8,045 nt of DNA from Candidatus Coatesbacteria bacterium RBG_13_66_14. Its GTDB lineage: Bacteria > RBG-13-66-14. Position 1 is the stretch's first letter, and the number at the start of each line of letters is the position of its first letter. The DNA is taken from positions 26,818 to 34,862 of the forward strand of contig MFAF01000125.1 of the NCBI GenBank assembly GCA_001774505.1. The letters run 5' to 3'. The notes beneath the pieces are model-generated. The model saw nothing but the letters and a program-made list of their open reading frames with translations. It was not told the origin of the DNA and did no database searches. A program made the translations under genes and the position numbers. Below, piece after piece: positions 6,019 through 8,045 of the stretch.

Positions 6019-6059
6019 AACCTGCCGGGAATAGCCGCTCGGAAAATGGGTGAAGAAAA

Positions 6060-6096
6060 GGTTGTCGAATGCCTGATCACCAACGTTCCGACAACC
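6060..6096 (-). terminator. Inverted repeat with T-rich tail between polytopic gene and paralog 3
   Basis: Read on the minus strand, GGTTGTCG (6096-6089) is followed 21 nt later by CGACAACC (6067-6060) and then TTTTCTTC. An 8-bp perfect stem plus a T-rich tail resembles a weak terminator or attenuator inside the operon, but the 21-nt loop is long. The rest of the 167-nt gap (6019-6185) shows no convincing gene or promoter. Confidence 0.3.
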
Positions 6097-6185
6097 CCTG
6101 AAACGACGAGCCTCTTGAAAATCCTTGAGCTACACTTCGTCCGCCACTCCCCGCGATTTAATATTGGAGGAACGCGCTCCCGCGA

Positions 6186-6977
6186 TCACTTCGGCAAGCC
6201 GAGCCAGTCGAAGAGGAGGAAGTGGACCCGGCCGATAAGGAGAGAGACGCGGGCCATGACGGTGTAACCGAAGCTGGCGCCGAAGCCGATCATCAGGAAC
6301 CAGATACCGACGCGCGCGGCGCCGCCCAGAACCCCCTTGTGCTCCAGCGAGAAGAAGAAGTAGGCGAGGGTGCACAGTGTACCGACGATGAACAGCGGCC
6401 CCGAGATGGCGTCGAAGAAGGTCGAAATCCCCGGCGCGGCGAAGAAATCCCGCCAGGAGTCTATGGAGAACAGCGGCACCACCAGGGCGCCGTGGTCCTG
6501 GACGAAGGTGCCGCGGAGCTGGGAGATGACGCGGGCCTGAAGGGCGTTCGGGATGGCGATGCCGGAGTTGGCGCCCAGGATGAAGGCCAGGGAGTACCGG
6601 CTGATCCACGAGATTTTCGGGATGAAGCGGGTGAAGAGCAGCAGGCCCAGGATGACGGGGATCAGAAGGAGGACGAGGGCCACGACGGGGGTGAAGTCCT
6701 CCAGAATCGGCGGGAGGGAAGTCATGCCCTGGGTGTCGGCGTAAGCCTGGAATTCGGCCGGGGTGAGGGCGAGTTTGTTGAGCGTGACGCCGAAGGGGAC
6801 TAAGAAATCCTCCACGATCACGTTGTGGTACAGCACGGCGGTGTAGTACCCCGCGCCGAGCCCCACCATGACGTGCTCCGCGAGCTTGTAAAAGGGGTTG
6901 TCCTTGTAGAGGAATGTGTAGACGAACAGGGTGAAGATCGCCGCCACCCAAATCCAGATATCAAGGGAGATGTTCAA
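6186..6977 (-). CDS. Polytopic (about six-helix) membrane protein of unknown function
   Basis: A 263-aa integral membrane protein. Likely helices are at about 6-24, 35-54, 96-118, 124-146, 188-210 and 216-245. The N-terminal YTFLYKDNPFYKLAEHVMVG (20-39) is the most distinctive block, with charged residues between helices 1 and 2. A soluble stretch at 55-95 and another at 150-185 lie between helices. No transporter or enzyme motif is recognised. It lies between paralogs 4 and 3 in the same direction, which suggests it is the membrane partner of the two-helix proteins. I believe similar proteins accompany them in other candidate-phylum genomes, but this is recollection, not a search. The start is TTG 6977, supported by GAGGGG 6 nt upstream; no ATG or GTG fits. 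The gaps to both neighbours are longer (about 167 nt) than elsewhere in the operon. Confidence 0.85.
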   Translation of the reverse strand: MNISLDIWIWVAAIFTLFVYTFLYKDNPFYKLAEHVMVGLGAGYYTAVLYHNVIVEDFLVPFGVTLNKLALTPAEFQAYADTQGMTSLPPILEDFTPVVALVLLLIPVILGLLLFTRFIPKISWISRYSLAFILGANSGIAIPNALQARVISQLRGTFVQDHGALVVPLFSIDSWRDFFAAPGISTFFDAISGPLFIVGTLCTLAYFFFSLEHKGVLGGAARVGIWFLMIGFGASFGYTVMARVSLLIGRVHFLLFDWLGLPK

Positions 6978-6983
6978 CGTCCA

Positions 6984-6989
6984 CCCCTC
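6984..6989 (-). promoter_or_regulatory. Ribosome binding site deciding a TTG start
   Basis: GAGGGG on the minus strand lies 6 nt before TTG 6977, after an A-rich stretch (6991-7002). The first helix begins six residues after this TTG, and the nearby GTG (6982-6984) is out of frame, so TTG is the best start. Confidence 0.6.
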
Positions 6990-7075
6990 TTTTTAGCTTT
7001 TTCCAGCCTGACCGCAGATATCGGCGCGCCGCCGCTCATGCCCGACTTCACCGTCCCTCTCTTAACTCCAGCAAC

Positions 7076-7093
7076 TTACGGGCATGCCCGTAA
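7076..7093. promoter_or_regulatory. 18-bp perfect palindrome between paralog 4 and polytopic gene
   Basis: TTACGGGCATGCCCGTAA is perfectly self-complementary over 18 bp and lies in the 167-nt gap, 99 nt upstream of the TTG start. A palindrome of this length with AT-rich ends is the form of many dimeric-repressor operators; as RNA it could also form a hairpin. No promoter was identified around it. It also falls inside a possible 16-aa ORF (7048-7098, minus), so its role is uncertain. Confidence 0.35.
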
Positions 7094-7144
7094 TTCATCT
7101 CGACCGCATCGCGGATCCAGGACTCCTCCGTCGCGGTTCCGGGG

Positions 7145-8032
7145 TTACGGCTTCGGTGCCGCGGACTTCTCGCGGTCCTTCTTGCCGCGGGTGACGAAGT
7201 AGGCGATGTTACCCATCACGATAAAGGCCACGACGACGATGTGAATCCACTGCTGGGCGTTCATGCCCTTGGTCGCGGCCCCGTCGTAGTTCAGGAGCCT
7301 CTCGTACTCGGCGGCGCCCTTGAGCCCGCCCAACAGACCCGCCATCTGTCCGGTCTGCGTGTAGGCGTAGTACTGGGGGGCGCTCACCGCGGTAACACCG
7401 ACGAGAATGGGGATGCCGTAGGGGGCGCCGGCGAAGGCCACCCAGATCTCCGGCATGGCGGTACCCGACACGTCCACCATCGCCCGCATGTCGGCGTAGT
7501 TGTGGATGTTCTTCATCATCGGCAGGTCGTCGAGGTAGGTCCCGTAGAAATCCGCGGGGAAGGCCACCCGGATCTCGGTGCCGAGCTGGAGTATCACGGC
7601 GTCGCCGCCGGCGCGGAAGCCGAGATAGACCCAATCCTCACCCATGCGGATCCGCCGCTCGACGCCCGTCGCCTCGTACTTGGCGTTCAGCTCGTCGGTC
7701 ACTTGGAGCATGATCCGCTCGGCGATGGAGGTGGCGTCGGGCAAGAGGGTGAGGGAGATCACCTTCAGGCCGCGATCGAGGGCGTGATAGACCGTGGCCT
7801 TGAGCATCGGCTCCAGCTCTGGAAGCGTGCTCGGGCCCAGGTCCATCGAGACCAGGATCACCGAGCCCTCCGGTGCGCCCTCGATCGCATCGAAAAAGTT
7901 CTGCACCGGGGTGGTAATCCCGATGGAGAGCTTGATGGGGAGGACGAGCGCCGCGATCACCACTATCCCGATGATCAGAAATATCCACCGGCGGTCTATG
8001 ACCAAAAGCCTCTCGAACAGGGTCTTTTTCAT
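7145..8032 (-). CDS. Two-helix membrane protein of unknown family, paralog 4
   Basis: A 295-aa family member and the first gene of the operon inside the window. It has VIDRRWIF (11-18), helix 1 (about 17-35), an extracytoplasmic domain, helix 2 (about 262-281), and a basic tail ending KKDREKSAAPKP. Signatures are SVILVSMDLGPSTLPELEP (57-75), HALDRGLKVISLTL (83-96), GEDWVYLGFRAG (131-142), FPADFYGTYLDD (158-169), GIPILVGVTAVSAP (206-219) and LLGGLKGAAEYER (233-245). The Cys of VGCTAV in the other three paralogs is Val213 here. I prefer ATG 8032 because GGTGAG (8040-8045) lies 7 nt upstream. A GTG at 8044 would add four residues, but its own ribosome site would be outside the window. TGA at 8041-8043 could be the stop of an upstream operon gene, which the edge hides. 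Confidence 0.87.
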   Translation of the reverse strand: MKKTLFERLLVIDRRWIFLIIGIVVIAALVLPIKLSIGITTPVQNFFDAIEGAPEGSVILVSMDLGPSTLPELEPMLKATVYHALDRGLKVISLTLLPDATSIAERIMLQVTDELNAKYEATGVERRIRMGEDWVYLGFRAGGDAVILQLGTEIRVAFPADFYGTYLDDLPMMKNIHNYADMRAMVDVSGTAMPEIWVAFAGAPYGIPILVGVTAVSAPQYYAYTQTGQMAGLLGGLKGAAEYERLLNYDGAATKGMNAQQWIHIVVVAFIVMGNIAYFVTRGKKDREKSAAPKP

Positions 8033-8045
8033 CGTTTGGCTCACC

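Noticed and set aside
5227..6267. Long + strand open frame opposite paralog 3 and the gap beyond it
   Set aside because: Antisense shadow of a conserved gene with biased composition; it also runs through non-coding sequence and into the end of the polytopic gene.
6130..6951. Minus-strand 273-codon frame overlapping the polytopic gene
   Set aside because: Pro/Arg/His-rich out-of-frame translation; the competing frame gives six clean membrane helices and a good ribosome site.

Overview
The window is GC-rich bacterial DNA with Shine-Dalgarno-type ribosome sites and frequent GTG/TTG starts. It looks like a metagenome-style genome from a poorly cultured lineage. Two adjacent secreted proteins end in an SWGxIKAxY tail, and there is a family of two-helix membrane proteins. 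I associate both with candidate phyla of the FCB/WOR-3/Coatesbacteria kind, but this placement is from memory and weakly supported.

Left part (1-1175, + strand): the 3' end of an unrecognised gene, then adenine phosphoribosyltransferase (apt, purine salvage). A gene-poor stretch follows with two copies of an ~85-nt repeat ending in a C7/G7 hairpin. The second copy runs directly into a tRNA-Arg(CCU) gene with encoded CCA.

Middle (1176-3290, + strand): immediately after the tRNA lie three copies of a 73-nt repeat, spaced 20-22 nt apart, with conserved pairing potential. Then comes a two-gene operon of exported proteins (252 and 305 aa). Both have signal peptides, a probable glutamine-amidotransferase-like alpha/beta layout without a visible catalytic Cys, and a shared C-terminal tail. 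A strong bidirectional terminator at about 3265-3290 separates this operon from the convergent minus-strand operon.

Right part (3316-8045, - strand): one apparent operon, transcribed right to left, encodes four paralogous ~300-aa membrane proteins and one six-helix membrane protein. Each paralog has one N-terminal helix, a large extracytoplasmic domain and one C-terminal helix. The order of transcription is paralog 4 (7145-8032), polytopic protein (6186-6977), paralog 3 (5107-6018), paralog 2 (4213-5103), paralog 1 (3316-4209). Paralogs 3, 2 and 1 are joined by 3-nt gaps with GTG starts, which suggests translational coupling. The operon probably continues beyond the right edge. I know no function for these families. 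The arrangement suggests a hetero-oligomeric envelope complex built from diverged copies of one subunit plus an integral membrane partner, and it is the best candidate here for an undescribed system.
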